Below are positions 44,301 through 57,183 of a DNA stretch of 64,000 nucleotides, piece after piece (the first letter of the stretch is position 1; every line of letters begins with the position of its first letter). Below the pieces are notes generated by a model. That model searched no databases, was not told the origin of the DNA, and saw only the letters and a program-made list of their open reading frames with translations. Where the stretch lies: the NCBI RefSeq assembly GCF_000185505.1, contig NZ_GL622359.1, positions 1,718,021-1,782,020 on the forward strand, read 5' to 3'. The DNA is from Pseudoramibacter alactolyticus ATCC 23263. Lineage in GTDB: Bacteria > Bacillota > Clostridia > Eubacteriales > Eubacteriaceae. The position numbers and the translations under genes are program-made.

Positions 44301-44453
44301 TTATCCACGGCATCAGCCACTATCCATCCACAGCTTATCCACAAACCAAGGCCGGCGCTTTTCGCCGTTTTCCGTGCATTCAGACTTATCCACATTCTTC
44401 ACAGGCTTTATGATTATTATGACTAATTATATTTTATAATATAATAAATAAAC
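44301..44453. other. oriC, downstream DnaA boxes and DNA unwinding element
   Basis: TTATCCACG (44301-44309), TTATCCACA (44335-44343) and TTATCCACA (44386-44394) are followed, after about 17 bases, by an almost pure A+T stretch (44412-44453), probably the unwinding element. This is the incC-type half of the origin between dnaA and dnaN. Confidence 0.85.
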
Positions 44454-44534
44454 CACGACTCATCCCAAAACATATCCGCCATTCGACTATCTGTCAATCT
44501 GTCAAAAAGAAAAAACAATATTCAGAGGTAAACC

Positions 44535-45644
44535 ATGAAATTTGACTGCTCCAAAACCGATCTGATCAGCGCCCTTTCCCTGGTCTCCCGAGGTGTCTCC
44601 AACAAAACCACCATGCCCATTCTCGAAGGGATTCTCTTTGAGGTTTACGATCACCGGCTGTTTTTGACCTCAACCAACCTGGAAATCAGCATTCAGACTT
44701 CCATCCCGGCTCACGTTGAACAGGACGGCGAACTGATCCTGCAATCCAACTTTATCTTTGAGCTGGTTCGCAAATTGTCCGGCGAAGATGTCTTTTTTGA
44801 ACAGATGGCCCAGCATCAGCTCAAAATGACCTGCGAATGTTCCACCTTTACCATCAAGGGGATGGCTTCCGACGAATTTCCGGAATTCCCAAAGGTGATC
44901 GACGACTACAGTTTCACCGTGGATGCGGCAGCGCTGAAAGCCATGATTCACGGGACGATTTTTGCCGTGGCCATCAAGGAAAATATCCCGGTGCTCACCG
45001 GACTTAAGCTTGAAATCGAACAGGACCAGCTGACCATGATCGCGTTGGACGGCTACCGGCTTGCCCTGCGCCGGGGTGCTCTCAGCACGCCCATCAACGA
45101 GGCGGTGTCCATTATCGTGCCGGGCAAGAGCATGATGGAGCTGGACAAATTGCTATCCGGCGTGAGCGGCGACGTCCAGGTGAACCTGTCGAAGGCGCAG
45201 ATTTTCTTTACGATGGGCGATACCCAGTTTACTTCCCGCCTGCTCGAAGGGGAGTTCATCAATTATAAACACATCATTCCAAAAGATAAAAACACCGAAG
45301 TGGTCATCGATAAAAAATTACTGCTCGACAGCACCGAACGCGCGGCGCTTTTGGCCCGGGAAGGTAAAAACAATTTGATCAAAATGGCCTTCGGCATCGA
45401 CGAACTGACGCTCTCTTCCAACGCGGAGATCGGCGATGTGCATGAGGTGATTCCCATCCAGAAGACCGGCGACGATCTCAAAATCGCTTTTAATTCAAAA
45501 TTTATTATCGACGCACTGCGGGCCATCGATCAGGAGCAAATCACCATTAACATGACCAACCCGGTGGGGCCGGCGGTCATTCTGCCGGAAGACAACCGCT
45601 ATGTGTATTTGATTCTGCCGGTGCGTGTTTCGGACGACATGTAG
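44535..45644 (+). CDS. dnaN: DNA polymerase III sliding clamp (beta subunit)
   Basis: The 369-residue ring protein has three clamp domains (MKFDCSKTDLISALSLVSRGVSNKTTMPIL at the start and the C-terminal VYLILPVRVSDDM, close to the usual MPMR end). It tethers PolC/DnaE to DNA. It follows the oriC unwinding region and is read in the direction of replication. AGAGG lies before ATG 44535, and a terminator follows. Confidence 0.97.
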   Translation: MKFDCSKTDLISALSLVSRGVSNKTTMPILEGILFEVYDHRLFLTSTNLEISIQTSIPAHVEQDGELILQSNFIFELVRKLSGEDVFFEQMAQHQLKMTCECSTFTIKGMASDEFPEFPKVIDDYSFTVDAAALKAMIHGTIFAVAIKENIPVLTGLKLEIEQDQLTMIALDGYRLALRRGALSTPINEAVSIIVPGKSMMELDKLLSGVSGDVQVNLSKAQIFFTMGDTQFTSRLLEGEFINYKHIIPKDKNTEVVIDKKLLLDSTERAALLAREGKNNLIKMAFGIDELTLSSNAEIGDVHEVIPIQKTGDDLKIAFNSKFIIDALRAIDQEQITINMTNPVGPAVILPEDNRYVYLILPVRVSDDM

Positions 45645-45670
45645 GGGCCGGCCATTTTAAAACGAATCAA

Positions 45671-45709
45671 AAAGAACCGCAAAGTCCGTTGGCACGCGGT
45701 TCTTTTTTT
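45671..45709 (+). terminator. Terminator after dnaN
   Basis: AAGAACCGC/GCGGTTCTT with a 15-base loop is followed by T7. Confidence 0.85.
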
Positions 45710-45717
45710 GCTATAAT
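45689..45717 (+). promoter_or_regulatory. yaaA-recF-gyrBA promoter overlapping the dnaN terminator
   Basis: TTGGCA, 17 bases, then TATAAT. The -35 is in the terminator loop and the spacer runs through its right arm, so termination and initiation share the same DNA. Confidence 0.7.
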
Positions 45718-45838
45718 GGATAGAATAAATGGTGAAGGTATCCCTTGTTGGCATTTAATTCACCATTTTTGCACGTTTTAGCCCAAAAGGGTCAAATGAA
45801 GACCGACGGCTTCAATTATGGAAACAAACGGGAGAAAA

Positions 45839-46062
45839 ATGGAAAAAATTCAAATTCAGACCGATTTTATCAAACTGGATCAGCTGCTGAAATACATCGG
45901 CGCGGCCGATTCAGGAGCGATGGCCAAAGCCATGGTTCTGGACGAAAGGGTTCGGGTGGATGGCGAAATTTGCACGATGCGCGGCAAAAAAATCCGGCCG
46001 GGACAGCAGGTAGCCGTGGCGGATCTGGGGGCGTGGCGTGTCACCGGCGGCCGGATCTCCGA

Positions 46063-46066
<4 letters not shown>
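45839..46066 (+). CDS. yaaA: S4 domain RNA-binding protein YaaA
   Basis: The 75-residue protein is a single S4 domain (IKLDQLLKYIGAADSGAMAKAMVLDERVRVDGE), which matches the small YaaA protein between dnaN and recF in Bacillota. It may act in ribosome biogenesis. ATG 45839 is preceded by GGGAG; an in-frame ATG at 45818 has no binding site. Its stop overlaps recF by four bases, so translation is coupled. Confidence 0.9.
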
Positions 46067-49160
<3,094 letters not shown>

Positions 49161-49189
49161 CCGGCATTGAATTTACATAAAGGAACAAA

Positions 49190-51688
49190 ATGGACGAAAA
49201 CGAAACTATGCTGACAGTGGCTCACAATCTTCGAAACGTTAAAATCGAAGATGAAATGAAAAACTGTTATATCGATTATGCGATGAGCGTGATCATCGGG
49301 CGGGCGCTGCCCGATGTGCGTGACGGCCTCAAGCCGGTGCACCGCCGCATTCTTTACGCGATGCATCAGATGGGTATGACGCCGGATAAGCCCTTTAGAA
49401 AATCGGCGCGTATCGTCGGGGAAGTGCTGGGGAAATACCATCCCCACGGCGATTCTTCGGTGTATGACGCCATGGTGCGCATGGCCCAGGATTTTTCTAC
49501 CCGCTATATGACGGTCAACGGGCAGGGGAACTTCGGTTCGGTGGACGGCGACGGCGCGGCCGCCATGCGTTATACTGAGGCGCGGATGAGCAGGATTTCC
49601 CTGGAAATGCTCCGGGATATCAACAAGGAAACCGTCGATTTCATGGATAACTTTGACGGCTCGGAGCAGGAACCGGTGGTGCTGCCATCCCGCTTCCCCC
49701 ATTTGCTGGTGAACGGATCCCAAGGGATTGCTGTCGGGATGGCCACCAATATTCCGCCGCACAATTTAGGCGAGGTGATCGACGGAACCATCGCCTATAT
49801 TGACGACCCGGACATCAGCGTCGACGATTTGATGACCCATATCAAAGGGCCGGACTTCCCCACCGCGGGGGTGATCCTGGGCAAAAGCGGCATCCGCGAG
49901 GCCTACGAAACCGGCCGCGGCCGCATCAAAATCCGCTCCAAGGTCGCCGTGAAGAACATGACCAAGGGCAAAAAGCAGATCGTTATTTCGGAAATTCCCT
50001 ATATGGTCAATAAGGCGAAGCTCATTCAGAAGATCGCCGAGCTGGTCAAAGACAAACGTGTCGAGGGAATCACCGATATCCGCGACGAAACCGATCTGAA
50101 GCACGGCATCCGCATCGTTGTGGAGCTCAAGCGGGACACCAACGCGACCATCGTGCTCAATCAGCTGTATAAACACACCCAGCTCCAGGACACCTACGGC
50201 GTGATCAATCTCGCCCTGGTGGACGGCCAGCCGAAAGTGCTCAGTCTCAAGCAGATTCTCCATTATTACGTCGCGCATCAGAAGGAAATCATCGTCCGCC
50301 GCACGAAATTCGATTTAAAGAAAGCGGAGGCGCGGGCTCATATTCTTGAAGGCTATCGCATCGCGCTGGATAATATTGACGAAGTCATTCAGATCATCCG
50401 GGAATCCCGGGATGCCAAAATTGCCAAAACCCATTTGATGGATCGCTTCGCGCTGACGGATATTCAGGCCCAGGCCATCCTCGACATGCGCCTGCAGCGG
50501 CTGACCGGTCTCGAACGGGAAAAGATCGAAACGGAATATGCTGAGCTGATGCAAAAGATTGCCGAATACAAGGCGATTCTGGCCGACGAAAAGCTGGTGC
50601 TCGGCATCATCAAAGACGAACTGACCGAGATCAAAGACAAATACGGCGACGACCGCCGAACCTCCTTCGACATCGACGTGGAGGATTTCGACGTGGAAGA
50701 TCTGATCAAAGAAGAAGAAGTGGTGGTCACGATGACCCATGTGGGTTATGTGAAGCGCATCGCGGCCGATACCTACCGCGCTCAGAATCGCGGCGGCAAG
50801 GGTATTTCGGCCCTGTCCACCCGGGAGAACGACTTTATTGAGCACATTTTCACCACATCGACCCACGACGATCTGCTCTTCTTCACCAACAAAGGCAAAT
50901 ATTACCGGCTCAAGGCGTATGAAATTCCTGTAGGCGGGCGCACCTCCCGCGGCACAGCCATTGTGAATATTTTGCAGCTGGATCCGGATGAAAGCATTAC
51001 GACGATGATTCAGGTCAAGACCTTTGAAGCGGATAAGTATTTTGTGATGGCGACCCGTCACGGGCTGATCAAGAAGACGGCGATGACCGATTATGAATCA
51101 TCCCGGAAAAACGGAATCAACGGCATTAACCTGCGGGACGGCGACGAACTGATCAAGGTGCAGATTTCCGACGATACCGAGGATGTGGTGATGGGCACCC
51201 ATTTGGGTTACGCCATTCGCTTTAAAGTCAGGGATGTGAATGCCACCGGACGGATGTCCATGGGGGTTCGCGGCATCGGCCTGCGGGCGGATGATCATGT
51301 CGTCGGCATGGATTTGCTCATCGCGGATAACAATGTGCTTTGTGTGGCTGAAAAGGGCTACGGCAAGCGCACATCCGCCGATCAATATCGGGTGCAAAAG
51401 CGCGGCGGCAAGGGCATTCAAACCTATAAATGCACCAAGAAAACCGGCAATCTCGTAGGCTTTTCGGTGCTGGAAGACGGCGGCGAAATCATGATGATTA
51501 ACAACGACGGCATTGTCATTAAGCTCAAGGGCGACGATATTTCCCAGATTGGCCGGAGCACCCAGGGTGTGCGCCTGATGAAGCTCAAGGGCGACGAGCG
51601 CATTGCGACGATCTGCAAGGTGCAAAATGAAGAGCCTCTCGACGATGTGGACATCGAAGATGATCAGCTGTCGATGATGAACGATTGA
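49190..51688 (+). CDS. gyrA: DNA gyrase subunit A
   Basis: The 832-residue subunit has the winged-helix DNA-cleavage core with the catalytic Tyr in [10 protein letters not shown]. The region for quinolone resistance reads [15 protein letters not shown] (Ser then Val at the usual 83 and 84 positions, and Tyr-Asp after). The C-terminal beta-pinwheel has the GyrA box QRGGKGI-type sequence [10 protein letters not shown]. It lies 29 bases after gyrB. Nothing looks truncated. Confidence 0.97.
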   Translation: MDENETMLTVAHNLRNVKIEDEMKNCYIDYAMSVIIGRALPDVRDGLKPVHRRILYAMHQMGMTPDKPFRKSARIVGEVLGKYHPHGDSSVYDAMVRMAQDFSTRYMTVNGQGNFGSVDGDGAAAMRYTEARMSRISLEMLRDINKETVDFMDNFDGSEQEPVVLPSRFPHLLVNGSQGIAVGMATNIPPHNLGEVIDGTIAYIDDPDISVDDLMTHIKGPDFPTAGVILGKSGIREAYETGRGRIKIRSKVAVKNMTKGKKQIVISEIPYMVNKAKLIQKIAELVKDKRVEGITDIRDETDLKHGIRIVVELKRDTNATIVLNQLYKHTQLQDTYGVINLALVDGQPKVLSLKQILHYYVAHQKEIIVRRTKFDLKKAEARAHILEGYRIALDNIDEVIQIIRESRDAKIAKTHLMDRFALTDIQAQAILDMRLQRLTGLEREKIETEYAELMQKIAEYKAILADEKLVLGIIKDELTEIKDKYGDDRRTSFDIDVEDFDVEDLIKEEEVVVTMTHVGYVKRIAADTYRAQNRGGKGISALSTRENDFIEHIFTTSTHDDLLFFTNKGKYYRLKAYEIPVGGRTSRGTAIVNILQLDPDESITTMIQVKTFEADKYFVMATRHGLIKKTAMTDYESSRKNGINGINLRDGDELIKVQISDDTEDVVMGTHLGYAIRFKVRDVNATGRMSMGVRGIGLRADDHVVGMDLLIADNNVLCVAEKGYGKRTSADQYRVQKRGGKGIQTYKCTKKTGNLVGFSVLEDGGEIMMINNDGIVIKLKGDDISQIGRSTQGVRLMKLKGDERIATICKVQNEEPLDDVDIEDDQLSMMND

Positions 51689-51740
51689 TGTGAGGATTGC
51701 CCGGGAAATAAAAATTCCCAGCTTGCTAAAGGAGAAAACC

Positions 51741-52391
51741 ATGGATAAGCTCATTTCGATTTCGATGCTCAGCGCCGATTTTTCGCGCCTGGGTGAACAT
51801 CTTAAACAGGCAGAAGCAGCCGGCGCCGACTGGCTGCACGTGGATATTATGGACGGGCATTTTGTGCCTAATATTACCATGGGGCCGGACCAGGTGGCCC
51901 AGCTGCGCGGCGCCGTGGCCATCCCCTTTGATGTGCATCTGATGATCACCCATCCCCTGGCTTATATCGAGCGCTTCGCCAAAGCCGGCGCTGATACCAT
52001 TACTGTGCACGTGGAGTGCGACGATGACACAGATGCCTGTCTCGATTTGATCGAAAAATGTGGCGTGAAACCCGCCGTGGTGATCTCGCCGGAAACGCCG
52101 GCCTCGGCGGTGGCGCCCTATCTCGATCGGGTGCGCATGGTGCTGGTGATGGGTGTGCATCCCGGCTTCGGCGGCCAGTCCTATATTCCGGAAACGACGG
52201 CCAAGCTTGCAAAGCTGCACGAGATGATCGGCGGCCGGCCGGTGCGCCTCGAGATTGACGGCGGTGTTAATTTCGACACCCTGCCGGAAATCCTCACCAC
52301 CGGGGCAGATACCATTGTCTCCGGATCCTGCCTGTTTAAAGGGGATATTGCGGCCAACATTGGGCGCTTTAAAACTTTATTCGAGCAATAA
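51741..52391 (+). CDS. rpe: Ribulose-phosphate 3-epimerase
   Basis: The 216-residue TIM-barrel enzyme interconverts ribulose-5-phosphate and xylulose-5-phosphate. It has SMLSADF at the N-terminus, HVDIMDGHFVPNIT (metal-binding His/Asp), VHPGFGGQSY and EIDGGVN near the C-terminus. AAAGGAG precedes ATG 51741. It is the last gene in the co-directional block right of oriC. The terminator that follows marks the border with the biotin island. Confidence 0.96.
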   Translation: MDKLISISMLSADFSRLGEHLKQAEAAGADWLHVDIMDGHFVPNITMGPDQVAQLRGAVAIPFDVHLMITHPLAYIERFAKAGADTITVHVECDDDTDACLDLIEKCGVKPAVVISPETPASAVAPYLDRVRMVLVMGVHPGFGGQSYIPETTAKLAKLHEMIGGRPVRLEIDGGVNFDTLPEILTTGADTIVSGSCLFKGDIAANIGRFKTLFEQ

Positions 52392-52436
52392 AAAAGCGCG
52401 TTCTTCTTGACTTGAGTCGGGATGAACGCGTTTTTT
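52390..52436 (+). terminator. Terminator after rpe
   Basis: CGCGTTC (52397-52403) pairs with GAACGCG (52424-52430), flanked by A and T runs. Confidence 0.85.
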
Positions 52437-52458
52437 AACGGAAAAACAAAAATGCCGG

Positions 52459-52660
52459 TTAAAAGTGGGGTCTGATAGGGATTTCGTAGCTTTCTTCTGT
52501 GCTTCTGCACTTCGGCGGCTTGAATTCTTCGATGCAGTTCCAGATGATCTTGATCTTTTGAGTGCGCCTTCCGGCCGGTGACTCCTCGGCTTTGTAAATA
52601 TAGATCTTCTCGACAAACTCCTGGATGATCTCGGTATTGTCGTGGGCAAATCCGCATAAG
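52459..52660 (-). pseudogene. C-terminal remnant of a serine recombinase (DUF4368 type)
   Basis: On the minus strand one frame reads DNTEIIQEFVEKIYIYKA, then GRRTQKIKIIWNCIEEF, and ends at the TAA complement at 52459-52461. This is the usual C-terminal end of large serine recombinases of Gram-positive conjugative elements. Upstream the frame is closed by a TGA, so only about 60 residues remain. It abuts bioA, 20 bases past the bioA stop, and suggests an old mobile-element junction. Confidence 0.65.
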
Positions 52661-52680
52661 TTTCAGGGGTATTAATCCGA

Positions 52681-53888
52681 TCAGCGTTTTTCAGAAAACC
52701 ATTCCTTCATGGTACTCAAGACCTTAACCAGTTCCTTTTCTTTGATCACATAAGGCACCATCGCATACATATAATTCAGGAACGGGCGGGCTGAATACGC
52801 CGTGCTCATAGGCAAACTGCGGATAGCCCTTGATGGTGTCACTGTCGTATACTTCGATACAGACGCAGGCACCCATGATGCGTACCTCCTTGACTCTGGG
52901 ATCGGAGAATCCGTTCATTTCTCTGCGGGTGATTTCTTCGATTCTGTGAATTTTGGACATATAATCCTGAATTTCAAACAGCTCAATGGATTTCAGTGTC
53001 ACACTACAAGCCAGTGCATTTCCCATGAAGGTGGGACCGTGCATCAGCGCATGGGTGAAATTGTCATCATAAAAGCCTTCGTATACCTTACAATTGGCAA
53101 CCGTGGCGGCGTGACCGATATAACCGCCGGTCAAAGCCTTGCCGAGAACCAGAATATCCGGCAGCACCAAATCGGCAACAAAGCGGTTGCCGGTGCGTCC
53201 AAAACCGGTAGCAATCTCGTCAAAAACAAGCAGCACGTCATACTGATCGCACAGCTCTCTGGCTCGTTTCAAGAAAGAGATGTCGTACATCCGCATACCC
53301 CCGGCCCCCTGAAGAAGTGGCTCCACAATAAAGCAGTTCAGTCGGTCGTGGTATTTGGCAAATGCCTGCTCCAACGCATCAATATGAGTAGGAATATGGA
53401 TTACCCTTTTGTTTTCTCCGGATGCCTTCAGGATAAAATGGTATTCCTCATCATCGCCTACCTCCATGGTCTTGAAGGTGTCTCCGTGATAGGCGTGTTC
53501 CAGCGCCAGCACCATGGTACGCTGGGTTTCTTCCCGGTTCATGTAGTACTATAATGCCATTTTGAGGGCAACTTCCACCGCAACACTGCCGGAGTCGGAG
53601 AAAAAGCAATAGTTCAGATCACCGGGAAGAAAGCTTGCCAGCTTGTCGGAGAGCCTTTGAACCGGCTCATGGGTCAGACCGCCCAGCATCACATGGGCAA
53701 ATTTTTCAAGCTGTGTTTCGATGGCCCGATTCAGTTCCGGGTAGTTTATAGCCGTGAATGACGCTCCACCAGGAGGAGATCGAATCAATCAGTTTCTGGC
53801 CTTCGGTATAGAGATAAACGCCCTCTGCATTGACAATTTTATAGGGTGCTTTCATGGTTTTCATTTGTTCGTATGGATACCAGATCAT
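52681..53888 (-). pseudogene. bioA: Adenosylmethionine-8-amino-7-oxononanoate aminotransferase, triply disrupted
   Basis: BioA makes 7,8-diaminopelargonate with PLP. The start MIWYPYEQMKTMKAPY and LIDSISSWWSVIHGY are right, but one extra A (plus-strand T within 53745-53747) breaks HGYNYPELN. Next, MAL is followed by TAG at 53549-53551 where family members have Gln, in the same frame as YYMNREETQRT. Finally one extra C (a G within 52788-52790) breaks GVFSRPFLNYMYAM. Between the lesions the sequence is well preserved, including the Lys region LGKALTGGYIGH and YHGDTFKTMEVGDDEEYH. The gene is thus recently inactivated or affected by sequence errors. It is last in the biotin operon. Confidence 0.85.
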
Positions 53889-53903
53889 TTTCTTACCTCG
53901 CTT

Positions 53904-54587
53904 TTATTGATACAGTGATTCCAGCAGTTCAAACGGAATATCCAAATCGGTATCTCCGTCTTTGACGCAGGCCAGTACTTTTAATCCAGTCATGTACTCG
54001 CACATATCTTTGTTGTCCTCATGTAAACGGCTGCCGGGTTCATAGTGATTGAAAATAATGCCTTTGACATTCATGCTATGAGCTTTCATGTATTCTGCCG
54101 TCAGCACCACCGCATTGATGGTGCCTAAACCTGCGTCGGCAATAATCAGGCAAGGCAGATTTCGGGCTTTGATAAAGTCCTCCAATTGAATTTTTTGATT
54201 ATCAAAGCGCAAAGGACAGAGAATTCCGCTGGAACCTTCCACGGTGACATAGTCGTAATGCCCGCAGACCTCATCAAAGCTCTGCAACACCTGCTCCATC
54301 TCCACGGGATTTCCCTCTATTTTAGAAGCCAGGTGGGGCGAAACAGCAATTTTATAAATATAGGGACACATTTCATCAAGGGGTTGTTCAATACCCGACA
54401 TAGTTTTCACCTGCAAGGCATCGCCGGGAATCAGGCTGCCGTCTGTGCGGCGGTCGTTCCCGCTCATTGCCGCCTTGTAATATGCCGCTTTTTGATCGCT
54501 TTCCCGAAGTTTCTTTACAATTAATCCGGTTACATAGGTCTTGCCCACATCGGTATCAGTACCGGTAACAAAAATATTTTTACTCAT
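53904..54587 (-). CDS. bioD: Dethiobiotin synthetase
   Basis: The 227-residue P-loop protein carboxylates diaminopelargonate with ATP and CO2 to give dethiobiotin. It has TGTDTDVGKTYVTG (P-loop, residues 8-21), KAAMSGN-type substrate Lys, and VEGSSGILCPL. It looks intact. It overlaps bioB by eight bases. The lower GC and Gln/Lys-rich codons match the rest of the bio block and not the flanks. Confidence 0.93.
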   Translation of the reverse strand: MSKNIFVTGTDTDVGKTYVTGLIVKKLRESDQKAAYYKAAMSGNDRRTDGSLIPGDALQVKTMSGIEQPLDEMCPYIYKIAVSPHLASKIEGNPVEMEQVLQSFDEVCGHYDYVTVEGSSGILCPLRFDNQKIQLEDFIKARNLPCLIIADAGLGTINAVVLTAEYMKAHSMNVKGIIFNHYEPGSRLHEDNKDMCEYMTGLKVLACVKDGDTDLDIPFELLESLYQ

Positions 54588-55548
54588 TGCAGATTTTCAC
54601 CTCGTATCCAAGTTCATTCAGAAGTTCCATATCGGTTTTCGTTGTTATTCCTGCCGTAGTCAGCATATAGCCGGAAATAGCGGCGTTCGCACCGGAGGTA
54701 AAGCAGCCTCTTCCCTTGTCGGGAAGCAGCCCTCTGCCGCCTGCAAGACGGATGGAAGCCGCGGGCAGAATAAAACGATATACCGCAACAATCCGGCGCA
54801 TATCGTTGTCGGTAAGCCGTACATTATTTCCAAAAGGTGTGCCGGGAATGGGGTTCAGCATGTTGACAGGAACGCTTTCGACGCCCAATTCCCGAAGGGT
54901 CAAAGCCATATCAATTCTGTCCTCAACCGTTTCACCGAGGCCCATAATGCCGCCGCTGCAAACCGAAAGTCCCGCCGCCTGTGCTGCTTTTATCGCCTGC
55001 ACTTTATCGTCAAAAATATGCGTGGTGCAGATATTGGGGAAGTTTCTTCGAGAGGTTTCTAAGTTGTTATGTACTCTTGTGACCCCGGCTTCTTTCAGCT
55101 TTCGAAACTGCTGCTCATTCAGCAGGCCAAAGGACACGCAGACGGAAATGCCGACTTTCTCCTTGATCTCCCGTACCGTTTCGCACATCTGATCCACTTC
55201 CGCATCGGACAAGCGCTTGCCTGAGGTAACGATGGAGTAGCGAAGAACGCCCTGGTCATGATTGGTTTGGGCCTGTTTCAGAATTTCTTCCGTTGGAAGC
55301 AGCGGGTACTGGGCAGCGCAGGCGTGATTGTGAGCGGACTGAGCGCAAAACTTACAGTTTTCCGAACAGTTTCCGCTTTTAGCATTGATAATCGTGCAAA
55401 TGTCAAACTGATCGGCACAAAAATGCTGACGGATTGTATCGGCACTTTCGCACAGTTCGGAAAGCGGCTGCCCATACAGAAACAGCGCTTCTTCTCTGGT
55501 AATTTGATTTTCGCTCAACACTTTGTCAGTTATTGATGGTATATTCAT
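54580..55548 (-). CDS. bioB: Biotin synthase
   Basis: The 322-residue radical SAM enzyme inserts sulfur into dethiobiotin. The SAM cluster motif CSENCKFC is present, preceded by INAKSGN, and ligands for the second cluster should include the later Cys and the Arg in ASIRLAGGR. ATG 55548 is preceded by a weak GTGAG. All key motifs appear intact. It is the third gene of birA-bioY-bioB-bioD-bioA. Confidence 0.94.
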   Translation of the reverse strand: MNIPSITDKVLSENQITREEALFLYGQPLSELCESADTIRQHFCADQFDICTIINAKSGNCSENCKFCAQSAHNHACAAQYPLLPTEEILKQAQTNHDQGVLRYSIVTSGKRLSDAEVDQMCETVREIKEKVGISVCVSFGLLNEQQFRKLKEAGVTRVHNNLETSRRNFPNICTTHIFDDKVQAIKAAQAAGLSVCSGGIMGLGETVEDRIDMALTLRELGVESVPVNMLNPIPGTPFGNNVRLTDNDMRRIVAVYRFILPAASIRLAGGRGLLPDKGRGCFTSGANAAISGYMLTTAGITTKTDMELLNELGYEVKICNE

Positions 55549-55558
55549 AATCAAAATC

Positions 55559-56113
55559 TCACATTCCGACTTTTTTCATTATGGGGATCAGCCTTTTTCC
55601 AAGGAATGCTCCCAAAGTACACAGCATGATGTCCCCCGGCACCGCCAAAATAAAGCAGTACAGGAACAACGGCCATAAACCGATTGGATTTTTGAGATAG
55701 AAGTTACTCATCAGGTAGTAATAAACCATTCCGAATAAATAGACAATGCCAAGACCGATAAAGTTGGCAGCAAACAAACGCTTATAGCTGGGATTGGCAA
55801 CCTCATTGGCGATGACACCAGTTATATAGGAAGCAACAACAAATCCGATAATATAGCCGAAGCTCGGTTTCAGCACATATGCTATTCCGCCGCCTTCTGC
55901 GAAGATGGGCAGTCCCAACAAGCCTGCTGCAATATATGCACTAACGGATATTGCTCCCAGCTTTCCGCCGAGCAACAATCCGGCCATCATTGTAAAGAGC
56001 AGCTGCAATGTAAACGGAACGACTGGAATTGGGATGCGAATAAAGGCACCAACGGCGATGAGCGCCACAAAAAGGGCGCAAAGAATCATGTCCCTTGTTT
56101 TCTGTGTTTTCAT
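55559..56113 (-). CDS. bioY: Biotin ECF transporter S component BioY
   Basis: The 184-residue membrane protein matches BioY: an N-terminal MILCALFVALIAVGAFIRIPIPVVPFTLQ, a Gly-rich GGKLGAISVSAYIAAGLLGLP, and GGGIAYVLKPSFGYIIGF. It binds biotin and imports it with the ECF energising module, or alone at low rate. AGGAG precedes ATG 56113. It sits in the same operon as birA, so both salvage and synthesis are under one control. Confidence 0.94.
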   Translation of the reverse strand: MKTQKTRDMILCALFVALIAVGAFIRIPIPVVPFTLQLLFTMMAGLLLGGKLGAISVSAYIAAGLLGLPIFAEGGGIAYVLKPSFGYIIGFVVASYITGVIANEVANPSYKRLFAANFIGLGIVYLFGMVYYYLMSNFYLKNPIGLWPLFLYCFILAVPGDIMLCTLGAFLGKRLIPIMKKVGM

Positions 56114-56126
56114 AAAATTCTCCTGT

Positions 56127-57101
56127 TTAGACGCGCACACTGATTTCGCCGGATGAGTAACATCCTTCTGTGCCGTCAGCGTATTTAACCAACAGGCGAC
56201 AATGATCGTCTATGCCAAGCACAACGGCGTTTTTTGTTTCATTTGATGATAGCAAAGAAACTTCCTTGCCAATCACAAAACTGCGTTTGCGGTATTCTTC
56301 TATATATTTCGTCAGGCTGGGCGCAGTATAATACCCGTAAAACCGATTCAGAAATTCTGACACCAGGCGGTTCTTTGCATCGTTTGTATGCTCCTGAAAA
56401 ACAGCTCCGGCTATGGATTCCAGTTCTTTGGGAAATCCATTATAGGGCTCATAAACATTGATGCCAACTCCCAGCACAGCAAAATCAAGCAGTCCACTTT
56501 CAAGGTCAAAAGACCCTTCTGTCAAAATACCGCAGACCTTTTTACCTCGGACAAAAATATCGTTTACCCATTTGATTTCTGCTTTTTCGCCGGATATTTC
56601 TTCGATGGCCACACATACGGCCGCCGCCGCCATTGTGGTGATCCGAACCGCCTGCTCCGACGAATAATTTTTCGGCCGAAGTAAAAGACTCAGATAGACG
56701 CCTGTATTTTTGGGTGAGAAAAAGCTGCGTCCGATCCGACCTCTGCCAGCAGTCTGCTCATTGGCAAGAATCATGTAACCTTCCGATGCACCGCTGTTTG
56801 CTTTTTCCTTCACCAGTGTGTTGGTAGAAACCGCAGATGGCAGGACAGAAATTTCCATATCCGCTATCTCGGAACGCGAGAATTTCAGGATTCCCGGCGC
56901 AGATACGATATCCGTTTGAGCAGAGAGGCTGTATCCCTTGTTGGTTACAGCATTGATCGCGTAGCCTTCGCTTTGCAGAGATTTCACCGCTTTCCAAACT
57001 GCAGCACGGGAAATGGACAGCTTCCGCGCAATATCCTCACCCGAAAAATAGGTGTCTCTATTGGCTTCAAACAATTCAAGTATTTTCTCCTTGGTAATCA
57101 T
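56127..57101 (-). CDS. birA: Bifunctional biotin protein ligase / biotin operon repressor BirA
   Basis: The 324-residue protein has an N-terminal winged helix-turn-helix (1-60, SGEDIARKLSISRAAVWKAVKSL), the ligase core with GRGRIGRSF and the biotinyl-AMP site KWVNDI, and a C-terminal SH3-like domain. It biotinylates carboxylases and, with biotinyl-5'-AMP, represses the bio promoter. The operator lies about 50 bases upstream, so it controls its own operon. Confidence 0.95.
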   Translation of the reverse strand: MITKEKILELFEANRDTYFSGEDIARKLSISRAAVWKAVKSLQSEGYAINAVTNKGYSLSAQTDIVSAPGILKFSRSEIADMEISVLPSAVSTNTLVKEKANSGASEGYMILANEQTAGRGRIGRSFFSPKNTGVYLSLLLRPKNYSSEQAVRITTMAAAAVCVAIEEISGEKAEIKWVNDIFVRGKKVCGILTEGSFDLESGLLDFAVLGVGINVYEPYNGFPKELESIAGAVFQEHTNDAKNRLVSEFLNRFYGYYTAPSLTKYIEEYRKRSFVIGKEVSLLSSNETKNAVVLGIDDHCRLLVKYADGTEGCYSSGEISVRV

Positions 57102-57129
57102 TAAACATCCCCCTTTTTGAACACCGATA

Positions 57130-57183
57130 ATTATACTATTGAAGTTTTAAATTGTCAACCTATTTTTAGTTATAGGTTTACGA
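57130..57183 (-). promoter_or_regulatory. bio operon promoter with BirA operator
   Basis: On the minus strand a perfect consensus TTGACA-17-TATAAT (57158-57130) is overlapped at its -35 by the inverted repeat TTGTCAACCT (57152-57161) and AGGTTTACGA (57174-57183). The half sites and spacing match BirA boxes of Gram-positive bacteria. Confidence 0.85.

Noticed and set aside
53549-53551. In-frame TAG in bioA as a possible pyrrolysine codon
   Set aside because: Relatives have Gln here, the same gene has two frameshifts, and BioA is not a known pyrrolysine protein. No pyl genes are in the window.
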